10,483 bases of DNA, from NCBI GenBank assembly GCA_945869935.1, contig CAMBSA010000028.1, positions 1-10,483 on the forward strand. Direction: 5' to 3'. Position 1 is the stretch's first letter. Each line of letters starts with the position of its first letter. A program made the translations under genes and the position numbers. This document shows, in pieces, positions 1-8,400 of the stretch. This DNA comes from Bordetella parapertussis. GTDB taxonomy: Bacteria; Pseudomonadota; Gammaproteobacteria; Burkholderiales; SG8-39. The notes below the pieces were generated by a model. It made no database searches. It was not told the DNA's origin and was given only the letters and a program-made list of their open reading frames with translations.

Positions 1-2312
1 AGGCCGAAGTTGATCGCCTTGGCGGTGCGGCGCTCATCCGAACTCACCTCATGCAACGCGCGGTTGAACACTTCCGCCGCGGTGGCGCGGTGGATGTCCT
101 CGCCCGCCTCGAAGGCACGCAGCAGGCTCTCGTCGCCCGACAGGTGCGCCATGATGCGAAGCTCGACCTGCGAATAGTCGGCCGAGACGATGACGCAGCC
201 GGGCGCGGCGATGAAGGCCTCGCGGATGCGACGGCCTTCGCCCGAGCGCACCGGTATGTTCTGCAGGTTCGGCTCGGTGGAGGCGAGGCGCCCGGTGACC
301 GCGGTGGCCTGGCCGTAGCTGGTATGCACCCGGCCGGTGGTGGCGTTCACCATGCGCGGCAGCTTGTCGGTGTAGGTGGACTTGAGCTTGGAGATCTCGC
401 GATAGTCGAGCAGCATGCGCGCGAGCGGATGGTCGAGCGCGAGCTTCTCCAGCACTTCCTCGTCGGTGGAGGGCGCGCCCGAGGGCGTCTTCTTCACCAC
501 CGGCATGCCCTTGCGTTCGAAGAAGATCTCGGCTATCTGCTTGGGTGAATTCAGATTGAAGGGCTGACCCGCCTCGGTGTAGGCCTTTTGCTCGATTTCG
601 AGCATCTTCTGCCCGAGCTCGTGGCTCTGCACGCCAAGCAGGTTGGAGTCGATCAGCACGCCATTGCATTCCATGCGAAACAGCACTTCACGCACCGGGA
701 TCTCGATGCCGGCGTACACATGCGAGAGTTTTTCGTCCGCGGCGATACGCGGGTGCATCACGCGGTGCAGGCGCAGCGTGATGTCGGCATCTTCGGCCGC
801 GTATTCCGTGGCGCGGCCGACCTCGACCTGGTCGAACGATATTCTCTGCGCGCCTTTGCCTGTGACGTCGTCGTAGCTGATCGTGGACATCCCGAGATGC
901 TGCTTCGCGAGCGAGTCCATGTCGTGGCGCATGTGGCTCTCGAGCACGTAGGACTGCAGCAGCGTGTCGTGCTCGATGCCGCGCACCGTGACGCCGTGGT
1001 TGGCGAGTACATGCTGGTCGTACTTGGAGTGCTGGCCGAGCTTTTTCTTGGAAGTGTCCTCGAACCAGGGACGCAGCAGCTCGAGCGCGCGCTCCACGCC
1101 GATCTGCGGAGGCGCTCCCGCGTACGCATGCGCAAGCGGCAGGTAGCAGGCATGCCCCGGCTCGACCGAGAACGACATGCCGACAATGCGTGCCGCCAGA
1201 GGATCGAGGCTGGTGGTCTCGGTGTCGAAGGACACGAGCTCCGCCGCCTCCAGCCGCGCGACCCATTCGCCAAGTGTCGCCTCGTCGAGAACCGCTTCGT
1301 AGCGCTTCGGAACGTCCTCCGGAAACGCCGCCTGCGCGGCGGGAGACGCCGGTTCGGCCGCGCGGCCGCGCGACGCGGCGACGCTCTGCTGCGCCGACGG
1401 ACCGTCCGCCCTCGCTTCGTCACCCTTTACTTCTTTCAACCAGCTGCGGAATCCGAAGGTCGAGAACATCTCGGCAAGCAAAGCATCGTTGCGCGCCGGC
1501 GGCGCGAGGTCATCCAGCACCACCGGGAGCGTGACGTCGCATTTGACGGTGAGCAGTTGCCGCGCGGTGGGAAGCCAGTCGAGTGCGCGTCGCAGGTTCT
1601 CGCCGACCACGCCCTTGATCTCGCCCGCGTGCGCGACCACTTCGTCGAGCGAACCGTACTGTTGAATCCATTTCACCGCGGTCTTGGGCCCGACTTTCTC
1701 CACGCCGGGCACGTTGTCCACCGCATCGCCGGTAAGCGTGAGGTAGTCGACGATGCGCGCGGGCGTGACGCCGAACTTCGCCTCGACCCCCGCCTCGTCG
1801 AGCACCTCGTTCGACATGGTGTTGATCAGGGTGACGTTTGGATTTACGAGTTGCGCAAGGTCCTTGTCGCCGGTGGAGACCACCGTCTTCACGCCGCGAG
1901 CGGTGGCGATGCAGGAGAGCGTGCCGATCACGTCGTCGGCCTCGACGCCCTCGACCGCAACCAGGGGCCAGCCGAGCGCACGGACCGCGTCATGCAGCGG
2001 CGGAATCTGCACCGCGAGGTCCTCGGGCATCGATGGCCGGTTGGCCTTGTACTCGGGGTACTGGTCCTCGCGGAAGGTCTTGCCCTTGGTGTCGAACACG
2101 CAGGCGAGGTAGTCCGCCTTGTAGTCGGCGGCCAGCCGCCGTAGCATGTTCAGCACACCGTAGATCGCGCCGGTCGGCTCGCCGGCCGGGCTGCGCAGGT
2201 CCGGCAGCGCGTGAAAGGCGCGATACAGGTACGACGATCCGTCGACCAGCAGCAGCGTTTTCCCGCCTGCATCCACTTCCGGAAAAATATCTTTTGTAGA
2301 GGGTTCGCTCAT
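1..2312 (-). CDS. polA: DNA polymerase I, 5' end only (cut by window edge)
   Basis: Cytoplasmic repair and Okazaki-fragment-processing polymerase. The minus frame is open from ATG at 2312-2310 to the left edge: 770 whole codons, ending ..KAINFG. E. coli PolA has 928 residues, so about 160 C-terminal residues lie outside the window. The 5'-nuclease domain comes first, with LLVDGSSYLYRAFHA (D24) and EADDVIGT (E124, D126, D127). The 3'-5' proofreading domain follows with FDTET (D363, E365), HDMDSL and YAAEDAD, so proofreading residues look intact. The polymerase domain has motif A ADYSQVELRIMAHLS (D712) and the start of the O-helix, RRTAKAINFG (R761, K765, F769), matching E. coli R754, K758 and F762 with a constant offset of 7. 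The N-terminus is about 11 residues longer than in E. coli. No good Shine-Dalgarno site precedes the ATG, and an in-frame TGA 15 bases upstream excludes a longer ATG start. The only nearby alternative is GTG codon 13. No frameshift was seen. Confidence 0.97.
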   Translation of the reverse strand, partial: MSEPSTKDIFPEVDAGGKTLLLVDGSSYLYRAFHALPDLRSPAGEPTGAIYGVLNMLRRLAADYKADYLACVFDTKGKTFREDQYPEYKANRPSMPEDLAVQIPPLHDAVRALGWPLVAVEGVEADDVIGTLSCIATARGVKTVVSTGDKDLAQLVNPNVTLINTMSNEVLDEAGVEAKFGVTPARIVDYLTLTGDAVDNVPGVEKVGPKTAVKWIQQYGSLDEVVAHAGEIKGVVGENLRRALDWLPTARQLLTVKCDVTLPVVLDDLAPPARNDALLAEMFSTFGFRSWLKEVKGDEARADGPSAQQSVAASRGRAAEPASPAAQAAFPEDVPKRYEAVLDEATLGEWVARLEAAELVSFDTETTSLDPLAARIVGMSFSVEPGHACYLPLAHAYAGAPPQIGVERALELLRPWFEDTSKKKLGQHSKYDQHVLANHGVTVRGIEHDTLLQSYVLESHMRHDMDSLAKQHLGMSTISYDDVTGKGAQRISFDQVEVGRATEYAAEDADITLRLHRVMHPRIAADEKLSHVYAGIEIPVREVLFRMECNGVLIDSNLLGVQSHELGQKMLEIEQKAYTEAGQPFNLNSPKQIAEIFFERKGMPVVKKTPSGAPSTDEEVLEKLALDHPLARMLLDYREISKLKSTYTDKLPRMVNATTGRVHTSYGQATAVTGRLASTEPNLQNIPVRSGEGRRIREAFIAAPGCVIVSADYSQVELRIMAHLSGDESLLRAFEAGEDIHRATAAEVFNRALHEVSSDERRTAKAINFG
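2298..2303 (+). promoter_or_regulatory. Shine-Dalgarno site of the LOG-family gene
   Basis: AGAGGG lies 7 bases before ATG 2311 and supports that start. The site is inside the first codons of polA on the other strand. An A/T-rich patch at 2283-2297 just before it contrasts with the GC-rich surroundings, but I could not fit a convincing -35/-10 pair to it. Confidence 0.6.
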
Positions 2313-3048
2313 GGGCGAGAACAGAAGTCACAAATCGAACGGACTGGTGCTGCCGAACGGCGATGCGGTGCACGAAACCAGCGCAAAGGAAGCGTGGCGG
2401 CTCTTCGGCATTATGTCAGAGTTCGTCGAGACAACCGAACGTCTCGGCAACGTGCGGCCTGCGGTGTCCTTCTTCGGCAGCGCGCGCATTTCGCCCGACA
2501 GTCCGCACTACGCGCTGGCCGAACGCACCGCCCGGCTGCTCTCGGACGCGGGCTTTTCGGTGATTTCGGGCGGCGGCCGCGGCGTGATGGAAGCCGCGAA
2601 CCGCGGCGCGCTCGCCGGCCGCTCGCCGTCGATCGGACTCAACATCCAGTTGCCGCGCGAGCAGATTCCGAACAACTACCAGGACATATCGCTCTCGTTT
2701 CGCCATTTCTTTGCGCGCAAGGTGGCGTTCGTGAAGTTTTCCTGCGCCTACGTGGTGCTGCCCGGCGGCTTTGGCACGCTGGATGAACTCACCGAGGCGC
2801 TGATCATGATCCAGACCGGCAAGTCGCCGCGCTTTCCGATCATCCTGATGCACGAGCCCTTCTGGCGCGGCATGCTCGGCTGGTTCCGCGAGCGGCTTGT
2901 CGCCGAAGGCATGCTCTCGGAGCAGGACATGGACCTGATCCAGGTGATCGACTCGCCCGAGCAGGTGGTGGACGCGATCTTCCGGCATTACGAGCACAGC
3001 GGGTTCATCCCGACCGCCGCGGACCGGGAGAAGTTCCTGGATCTTTGA
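2311..3048 (+). CDS. LOG-family (TIGR00730) Rossmann-fold phosphoribohydrolase
   Basis: Predicted cytosolic nucleoside 5'-monophosphate phosphoribohydrolase, 245 residues. Characterised LOG proteins cleave cytokinin riboside monophosphates or AMP-like nucleotides to base plus ribose 5-phosphate. The two family signatures are clear: SGGGRGVMEAANRGA (residues 86-100) and PGGFGTLDE (151-159). E159 and R136 in FFARK are likely catalytic residues. Such proteins were once misnamed lysine decarboxylases; no PLP site is present. The ATG at 2311 is preceded by AGAGGG with a 7-base gap, the best ribosome site in the window. The N-terminal segment KEAWRLFGIMSEFVE (26-40) is, from memory, part of the family, so the later ATG at 2413 would cut into it. 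The start overlaps the divergent polA start by two bases. The physiological substrate here is unknown; base salvage or nucleotide house-cleaning is more likely than hormone synthesis. Confidence 0.92.
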   Translation: MGENRSHKSNGLVLPNGDAVHETSAKEAWRLFGIMSEFVETTERLGNVRPAVSFFGSARISPDSPHYALAERTARLLSDAGFSVISGGGRGVMEAANRGALAGRSPSIGLNIQLPREQIPNNYQDISLSFRHFFARKVAFVKFSCAYVVLPGGFGTLDELTEALIMIQTGKSPRFPIILMHEPFWRGMLGWFRERLVAEGMLSEQDMDLIQVIDSPEQVVDAIFRHYEHSGFIPTAADREKFLDL

Positions 3049-3095
3049 GACGCGTGCAGTGCTCGGTGAAACGATCGGGAGAATCTGTGCCCTTC

Positions 3096-3104
3096 TGGTA
3101 AACT
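3096..3104 (+). promoter_or_regulatory. candidate extended -10 promoter of the DUF2782/thrB genes
   Basis: TGGTAAACT reads as an extended -10 (TG, one base, TAAACT at 3099-3104) 9 bases before ATG 3114. No recognisable -35 lies 17 bases upstream, as is common for extended -10 promoters. The expected transcription start, about 7 bases after the -10, falls at about 3111, so the message would have almost no leader. It is a single weak-consensus motif judged by eye. Confidence 0.35.
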
Positions 3105-3113
3105 CGATCCATC

Positions 3114-3434
3114 ATGCGCCGCGCCTCCCTCGCCTTTGCCCTTGTTCTTGCGTCCGCCCCCTTGGCGGCGCAGCAGCCGCCCAAGCTCGAGCCCCTGCCG
3201 GAGCCGCCGCCGCCCCCGCCGGGCGTCGCGCTCGAACGGCCGAACGAAGCACCGGTGAGCATCACGCCCGGCCCGAACGACCGCGTGGAAGAAGCGCTTG
3301 TCGATGGACGACGCGTGGTTCGCGTGACCACGCCAAGCGGCGCTGTATATTTCCTCGACGACCGCGAGCAGGCCCCCGAAACAGCCGCAGGCCGGCCGGT
3401 TCGCGTGCCGCTCTGGGTTATTCGCCAGTTCTAG
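3114..3434 (+). CDS. DUF2782 family small exported protein
   Basis: A 106-residue protein with a signal peptide: charged MRR, hydrophobic core ASLAFALVLASAPLAA, and likely cleavage at AAQ near residues 19-20. A proline-rich linker follows (residues 22-37, including a run of P), then a small domain: VSITPGPNDRVEEALVDGR, VVRVTTPSGAVYFLDD (68-83) and the C-terminal WVIRQF. From memory, DUF2782 proteins share the pattern of a glutamate-rich ITP-like strand, a VTP..G..Y.L.D strand and a tryptophan near the C-terminus. Their function is unknown; a periplasmic location is inferred. The gene stands between polA/LOG and thrB; the same polA, DUF2782, thrB neighbourhood occurs in Pseudomonas. No Shine-Dalgarno site is visible before ATG 3114. 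The family call is good but made without a search. Confidence 0.85.
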   Translation: MRRASLAFALVLASAPLAAQQPPKLEPLPEPPPPPPGVALERPNEAPVSITPGPNDRVEEALVDGRRVVRVTTPSGAVYFLDDREQAPETAAGRPVRVPLWVIRQF

Positions 3435-3488
3435 GGGCGGGCGCGTCCCGCGCTCCGACGCCGGACCCCCGACCGGCCCTCGGCAAGC

Positions 3489-4442
3489 ATGTCCGTATTC
3501 ACCAAAGTCAGCCCTGAACAGCTCAACGCGTGGTTGAAGAACTACGCGCTAGGCTCGCTCGTCATGCTGAAGGGCATTGCCGCCGGCATCGAGAACACCA
3601 ATTACTTCGTCACCACAACCACCGGACGCTTCGTCCTGACACTGTTCGAGAAGCTCACCGCCGACGAACTCCCGTTCTATCTCAAGCTGATGGCGCATCT
3701 CGCGCACCATGGGGTGCCCTGTCCCTCGCCGATCGCCAACAACGATGACGAGATCCTTGGTGCGCTCAACGGCAAGCCCGCGACGCTGGTGACCTGCCTC
3801 GCCGGCGCGCCGGTGATGGCGCCGAACGCGGCGCATTGCGCGCTCATTGGCGCGACGCTGGCGGACATGCATCTTGCGGGGCAGAGCTACAGCCTCGTGC
3901 TGGACAATCCGCGCGGCGCAGCCTGGCGACGCGAAACCGCGCCCAAGGTGTTGCCGTTCCTCGATGACGACAGGCGATCGCTGCTGTCCTCCGAACTCGA
4001 ATTCCAGGACGGCGCGCCGCACGCCGGGCTGCCGCACGGCCCGGTGCATGCCGACCTTTTCCGTGACAACGCGCTCTGGGAGGGCACAGACGCTGCGCCT
4101 CGTCTTGGCGGCGTGATCGACTTCTACTTCGCCGGCGTGGATGCGTGGCTTTTCGATGTCGCGGTCACGCTCAACGACTGGTGCGTGGGCGCGGACGGCG
4201 CGATCGACCCGGCGCGGGCCGAGGCGATGCTCGCGGCGTATCGCGCAAAACGCGCGTTCACCGACGCGGAAGTCGCTGCGTGGCCGTCGATGCTGCGCGC
4301 GGGTGCGCTGCGTTTTTGGCTGTCACGCTTGCACGATTTCTACCTGCCGCGCCCGGGCGAGCTCACGCATGCGCACGATCCGGAGCATTTCCGGCGTATT
4401 CTCGAGCTGCGCCGGGCAGACTCCGCCCCGCCGATCGCCTGA
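3489..4442 (+). CDS. thrB: Homoserine kinase (APH-fold, ThrB type II)
   Basis: A 317-residue cytosolic kinase that phosphorylates homoserine to O-phosphohomoserine, the penultimate step of threonine biosynthesis (followed by threonine synthase, not in this window). It belongs to the aminoglycoside-phosphotransferase-like fold, not the GHMP kinase fold of E. coli ThrB. The N-terminal MSVFTKVSPEQLNAWL is typical of the proteobacterial enzyme. GIENTNYFV (33-41) is the nucleotide-binding loop region. The catalytic loop is HADLFRDN (187-194, with D189 and N194), and the metal-binding aspartate is D211 in VIDFYFA. Length and motifs are as expected for an intact enzyme. It starts 54 bases after the DUF2782 stop and lacks an obvious Shine-Dalgarno site. 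It is probably co-transcribed with DUF2782. Confidence 0.95.
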   Translation: MSVFTKVSPEQLNAWLKNYALGSLVMLKGIAAGIENTNYFVTTTTGRFVLTLFEKLTADELPFYLKLMAHLAHHGVPCPSPIANNDDEILGALNGKPATLVTCLAGAPVMAPNAAHCALIGATLADMHLAGQSYSLVLDNPRGAAWRRETAPKVLPFLDDDRRSLLSSELEFQDGAPHAGLPHGPVHADLFRDNALWEGTDAAPRLGGVIDFYFAGVDAWLFDVAVTLNDWCVGADGAIDPARAEAMLAAYRAKRAFTDAEVAAWPSMLRAGALRFWLSRLHDFYLPRPGELTHAHDPEHFRRILELRRADSAPPIA

Positions 4443-4489
4443 ACCGCTGAAAACCACGCGCCTCATCGCACGCACCACATCGAATTCAA

Positions 4490-5323
4490 ATGAACATCGT
4501 TTCCACCCGCAACGGCTGGCTCTGGGTACTCCAGGGCTTCTCGATTTTTCGCAAAAGTCCGGCCATCTGGATCCTGCTGGTGCTCAGCTACTGGTCGATG
4601 ATGGCCCTGCTGAGCCGCTTGCCCATTCTCGGCACGGTCCTCGCCACCCTGTCCCTGCCGGTGTTCGCCGCGAGTTTCGCGATCATGGCGCACGAAGTCG
4701 CCATCGGCGGACGGCTGATGCCGGCGCTGCTCTTCTCCGGCTTCCAGCGTTCGCTGCGTACCTTGCTTATCCTGGGCGCGATGAACATGGCGGCAATGGC
4801 CGCGGCATTCGCATGCACGTTCCCGATCGATGGCGGGATCCTCATGGGCCTCGCTATTCTTGGCAAGCCCTTGCCGGCCACCGTGCTGCCCGGCGGCGCC
4901 GACTCCGGCGCCTTCATGTTCGCATCGGTCGTCGCCGGCCTGCTCGCAGCACCCGTGCAAAGCGCATTCTGGTTCGCACCGATGCTGGTTGCAGGCGTCG
5001 CCGGACAAAAACCGCTGGGCGCGGTGCAATCCCTGTTCTACAGCTTCTTCGCCTGTTGGCGGAACTGGCGCGCCTTCATCGTCTATGGCGCCACGCTTTC
5101 CACCGTGTTCGTGTTCATCGCGCTGGCGCTGCAACTCGTGGTCCGATCGGACAAGACTTTGCCGGTGGCCATGCTTGCCATGGTGCTGGTGCTGCTGCCC
5201 ACCTTGTTCGGAACCTTTTACGCAAGTTACCGCGACATTTTTTCTCCGCAATCCGAATCCGCGCCCGGCCCTGGCACGACCGACGACACATCACCCACAA
5301 GCAACGATACCCCTTCGTCGTAA
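4490..5323 (+). CDS. BPSS1780-family polytopic membrane protein
   Basis: A 277-residue inner-membrane protein of unknown function. The N-terminal motif GWLWVLQGFSIFRKSPAIW (9-27) is the part I recognise from the BPSS1780 family of Betaproteobacteria. Hydrophobic segments lie at about 25-42, 47-67, 89-109, 140-170 (long enough for one or two passes), 195-217 and 225-245, so five to seven membrane spans are likely. The tail from residue 252 is hydrophilic and low complexity, rich in S, P, T and D. I see no signal peptide, catalytic motif or transporter signature. It lies 47 bases after thrB and probably in the same transcript. There is no clear Shine-Dalgarno site, but an earlier start seems unlikely because the family motif begins within nine residues of this ATG. 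The family name comes from memory. Confidence 0.8.
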   Translation: MNIVSTRNGWLWVLQGFSIFRKSPAIWILLVLSYWSMMALLSRLPILGTVLATLSLPVFAASFAIMAHEVAIGGRLMPALLFSGFQRSLRTLLILGAMNMAAMAAAFACTFPIDGGILMGLAILGKPLPATVLPGGADSGAFMFASVVAGLLAAPVQSAFWFAPMLVAGVAGQKPLGAVQSLFYSFFACWRNWRAFIVYGATLSTVFVFIALALQLVVRSDKTLPVAMLAMVLVLLPTLFGTFYASYRDIFSPQSESAPGPGTTDDTSPTSNDTPSS

Positions 5324-5414
5324 GCGGTTTATCGCAGCCGGGGTGAGCGGCCGCCTCGGTTAGAATTCTTTACTTGAATCAAGCGCCGGAATCCCCCCCA
5401 CCCGGTTCAGCACG
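5324..5414 (+). other. gap before the dehydrogenase gene; possible promoter
   Basis: This 91-base gap contains the only A/T-rich patch nearby, with a -10-like TAGAAT at 5361-5366. No matching -35 was found. No terminator with a T-run follows the membrane-protein gene, so transcription may read through. No Shine-Dalgarno site precedes ATG 5415. A promoter here is a weak call. Confidence 0.25.
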
Positions 5415-8400
5415 ATGACCGCCCGCCTACGCGAAATCCCCTACAACTACACCTCGTTCTCCGACCGGGAGATCGTGATCCGCCTGCTTGGCGAGGATGC
5501 CTGGGCGACGCTGCTCGACCTGCGCGAGGAACGGCGCACCGGACGCTCGGCGCGCATGTTGTACGAGGTACTCGGCGACATCTGGGTGGTGTCGCGCAAT
5601 CCCTACCTGCACGACGATCTGCTGGAGAACCCCGACCGGCGCACCGCGCTGATCGAGGCGATGCACCACCGGCTCGGTGAGATCGAGAAGCGTCGCATCG
5701 ACTACGGCCGAAGTGAAGATGCCCCCGGCGCGCAGGATGGCGCGGGGGCCGCATCGCGGGGTGCGAAGGTCGACTTCCTGGTCAAGCGCGCGCGTACGGC
5801 AGTGGACACCTTTGCCGCCGACCTCGAAGAGATGAAGGCGCTTCGCCGCAAGGTGCTGAAAAAGCTCTCGCGCAACACGCGGCGCGACAACATCGCCTTC
5901 GACGGCCTCGCGCGGGTGTCGCATGTAACCGACGCCACCGACTGGCGCGTCGAGTACCCGTTCGTGGTGATCTCGCCCGACACGGAAGAGGAAGTCGCCC
6001 AGATCGTGCTCGACTGCATCGAACTCGGCCTCACTCTCATCCCGCGCGGCGGCGGCACCGGCTACACCGGCGGCGCGGTGCCGCTCACCAAGTTGTCAGC
6101 CGTGATCAACACCGAAAAGCTCGACACGCTCGGCGCGGTGGAGACACTTACCCTTCCCGGTCTCGACCATCCCTATGCCACGATCCGTTGCGGCGCGGGG
6201 GTGGTGACCAAGCGCGCGATGGACGCGGCCGATGCGGTGGGCCTCGTCTTCGCCTGTGACCCGACCTCGTCGGATGCCTCCTGTATCGGCGGCAACGTGG
6301 CGATGAACGCGGGCGGAAAGAAAGCCGTGCTCTGGGGCACCGCGATCGACAACCTCGCCTCCTGGCGCATGGTGGATCCGCAGGGCCGCTTCATCGAGGT
6401 GACGCGGCTCGACCACAACCTGGGCAAGATCCACGAAGTCGACATGGCGCGGTTCTCGGTGCAGCGTTTTCGCGCCGACGCCCGCACCCCGGACGGCGAA
6501 CCGGAGATGCTGAACATTCCCGGCCGCACCTTCCGCAAGGCGGGCCTGGGCAAGGACGTGACCGACAAGGTGCTCGGCGGACTGCCCGGCATCCAGAAGG
6601 AAGGCTGCGACGGCATCATCACCTCGGCGCGCTTCATCCTGCACCGCATGCCGCGCGCCGTGCGCACCGTGTGCCTCGAGTTCTACGGCCAGGTGCGCGA
6701 CTCGGTGCCCTCGATCGTCGAGATCAAGACCTACCTGGATTCGCTCGACCTGCGCGACTCGCCCTCGCGGGTGCAGCTCGCCGGCCTCGAGCACCTGGAC
6801 GAACGCTACATCCGCGCGGTGGGCTACGCGCCCAAGGCGCGACGCCCCGGGCGGCCGAAGATGGTGCTGCTCGCCGACATCGTCGGTGAAAACGACTCGG
6901 CGGTTGCGCAGGCGGCGAGCCACGTCGTGCGCCTCGCGAACGCGCGCGGCGCCGAGGGCTTCATCGCGGTGTCGGCGGAATCGCGCCGCACCTTCTGGCT
7001 CGACCGCTCGCGCACCGCGGCGATCGCCAAGCACACCAACGCGTTCAAGATCAACGAGGACGTGGTGATCCCGCTGGATCGCCTCGGCGACTACTCGGAC
7101 GGCATCGAGCGGATCAACATCGAGCTGTCGATTCGCAACAAACTCGCGCTGCTGGATGCGCTCGACGAATACTTCCGCGGCGATCTGCCGCTGCATCATC
7201 CCGACGAGACACTCGCCGCCGAGGAAATGCTTGGCGAGCGACGCGCCGCCGCGCAGGACCTCATCGAAGGCGTGCGCGGCCGCTGGCGCTACCTGCTTGA
7301 TCATCTCGATACCCCGCTTGCGCAGACCGATCGCGAACGCGTTCCCGCGCTCGCGGCAGCGGCGAATCCCGGCGGCACGGTGTTTGCCATGGTGCAGAAC
7401 CACACGCTGCGCGTGTCCTGGAAAGAGGAGGTGAAAAGCGAACTCGCCGAATTGTTCGAGGGCGCGCTCTACCGCAGGATCCTCGAGACCTGCGATGCAA
7501 TCCACAAGCGCGTGCTGCGCGGACGGGTATGGGTGGCGCTGCACATGCACGCCGGCGACGGCAACGTGCACACCAACATTCCGGTGAACTCGGACAACTA
7601 CGAGATGCTGCACGAGGCAGGCGAAGCCGTGGCGCGCATCATGGCGCTCGCCAAGCGGCTGGGTGGCGTGATCTCGGGCGAACACGGCATCGGCATCACC
7701 AAGCTCGAATTCCTCGAGCCGGGTGAAGTGGAGGCGTTCCGCGTCTACAAGGAACGGGTCGATCCCGAGGGGCGTTTCAACAAGGGCAAGCTCCTCGCTG
7801 GCGGCGACCTGCGCAACGCCTATACGCCTTCCTTCAGCCTGCTCGGCTCGGAATCGCTGATTCTCGAACAGTCGGAGATCGGCCGGATCTCGGAATCGGT
7901 GAAAGACTGCCTGCGCTGCGGCAAGTGCAAGCCGGTGTGCGCCACGCACGTCCCGCGCGCCAACCTGCTGTATTCGCCGCGCAACAAGATCCTCGCGACC
8001 TCGCTGCTGATCGAGGCTTTTCTCTACGAGGAGCAGACGCGCCGCGGCGTGTCGCTGCAGCACTTCGATGAATTCAGCGACGTCGCCGACCATTGCACCA
8101 TCTGCCACAAGTGCGCCAACCCCTGCCCGGTGGACATCGACTTCGGCGACGTGTCGATTGCGATGCGCAATTTCCTGCGCCGCCAGGGCAAGAAAAAATT
8201 CAACCCGGGCACCGCGACTGCGATGGCCTTTCTCACCGCCACCGATCCGTCGACGGTGAAGCTGCTTCGCACCCTGATGATCGACTGGGGATTCAAGGCA
8301 CAACGCCTGGGCAACCGCGTGGCGAAGATGCTCGGCCTCATCCAGTCGCAGACCAAACACCCGCCTTCGACCACCGGCAAACCGCAAATCAAGGCGCAGG

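Noticed and set aside
588..2144. 518-codon plus-strand open frame opposite polA
   Set aside because: The minus strand encodes an unmistakable DNA polymerase I with ordered catalytic motifs. The plus-strand product is R/H/V-rich with no recognisable motif.
2311..3048. Naming the LOG-family gene a lysine decarboxylase
   Set aside because: The PGGFGT motif belongs to phosphoribohydrolases, and there is no PLP-binding lysine context.
3437..3451. GCGGG/CCCGC inverted repeat just after the DUF2782 stop, as a terminator
   Set aside because: It has only 5 base pairs and no T-run in very GC-rich sequence, and thrB follows within 54 bases. Chance pairing is likely.
4463..5251. 262-codon minus-strand frame opposite the membrane-protein gene
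   Set aside because: It is a Q/H/E/G-rich shadow; the plus strand shows regular membrane spans and a family motif.
4141..5346. 401-codon plus-strand frame spanning the end of thrB and the membrane-protein gene
   Set aside because: It is arginine-rich and motif-free, and overlaps two genes that have clear family features in other frames.
5347..5354. GCGGCCGC palindrome before the dehydrogenase gene as an operator
   Set aside because: Short self-complementary GC strings are expected often at this base composition, and no second half-site or spacing pattern was seen.
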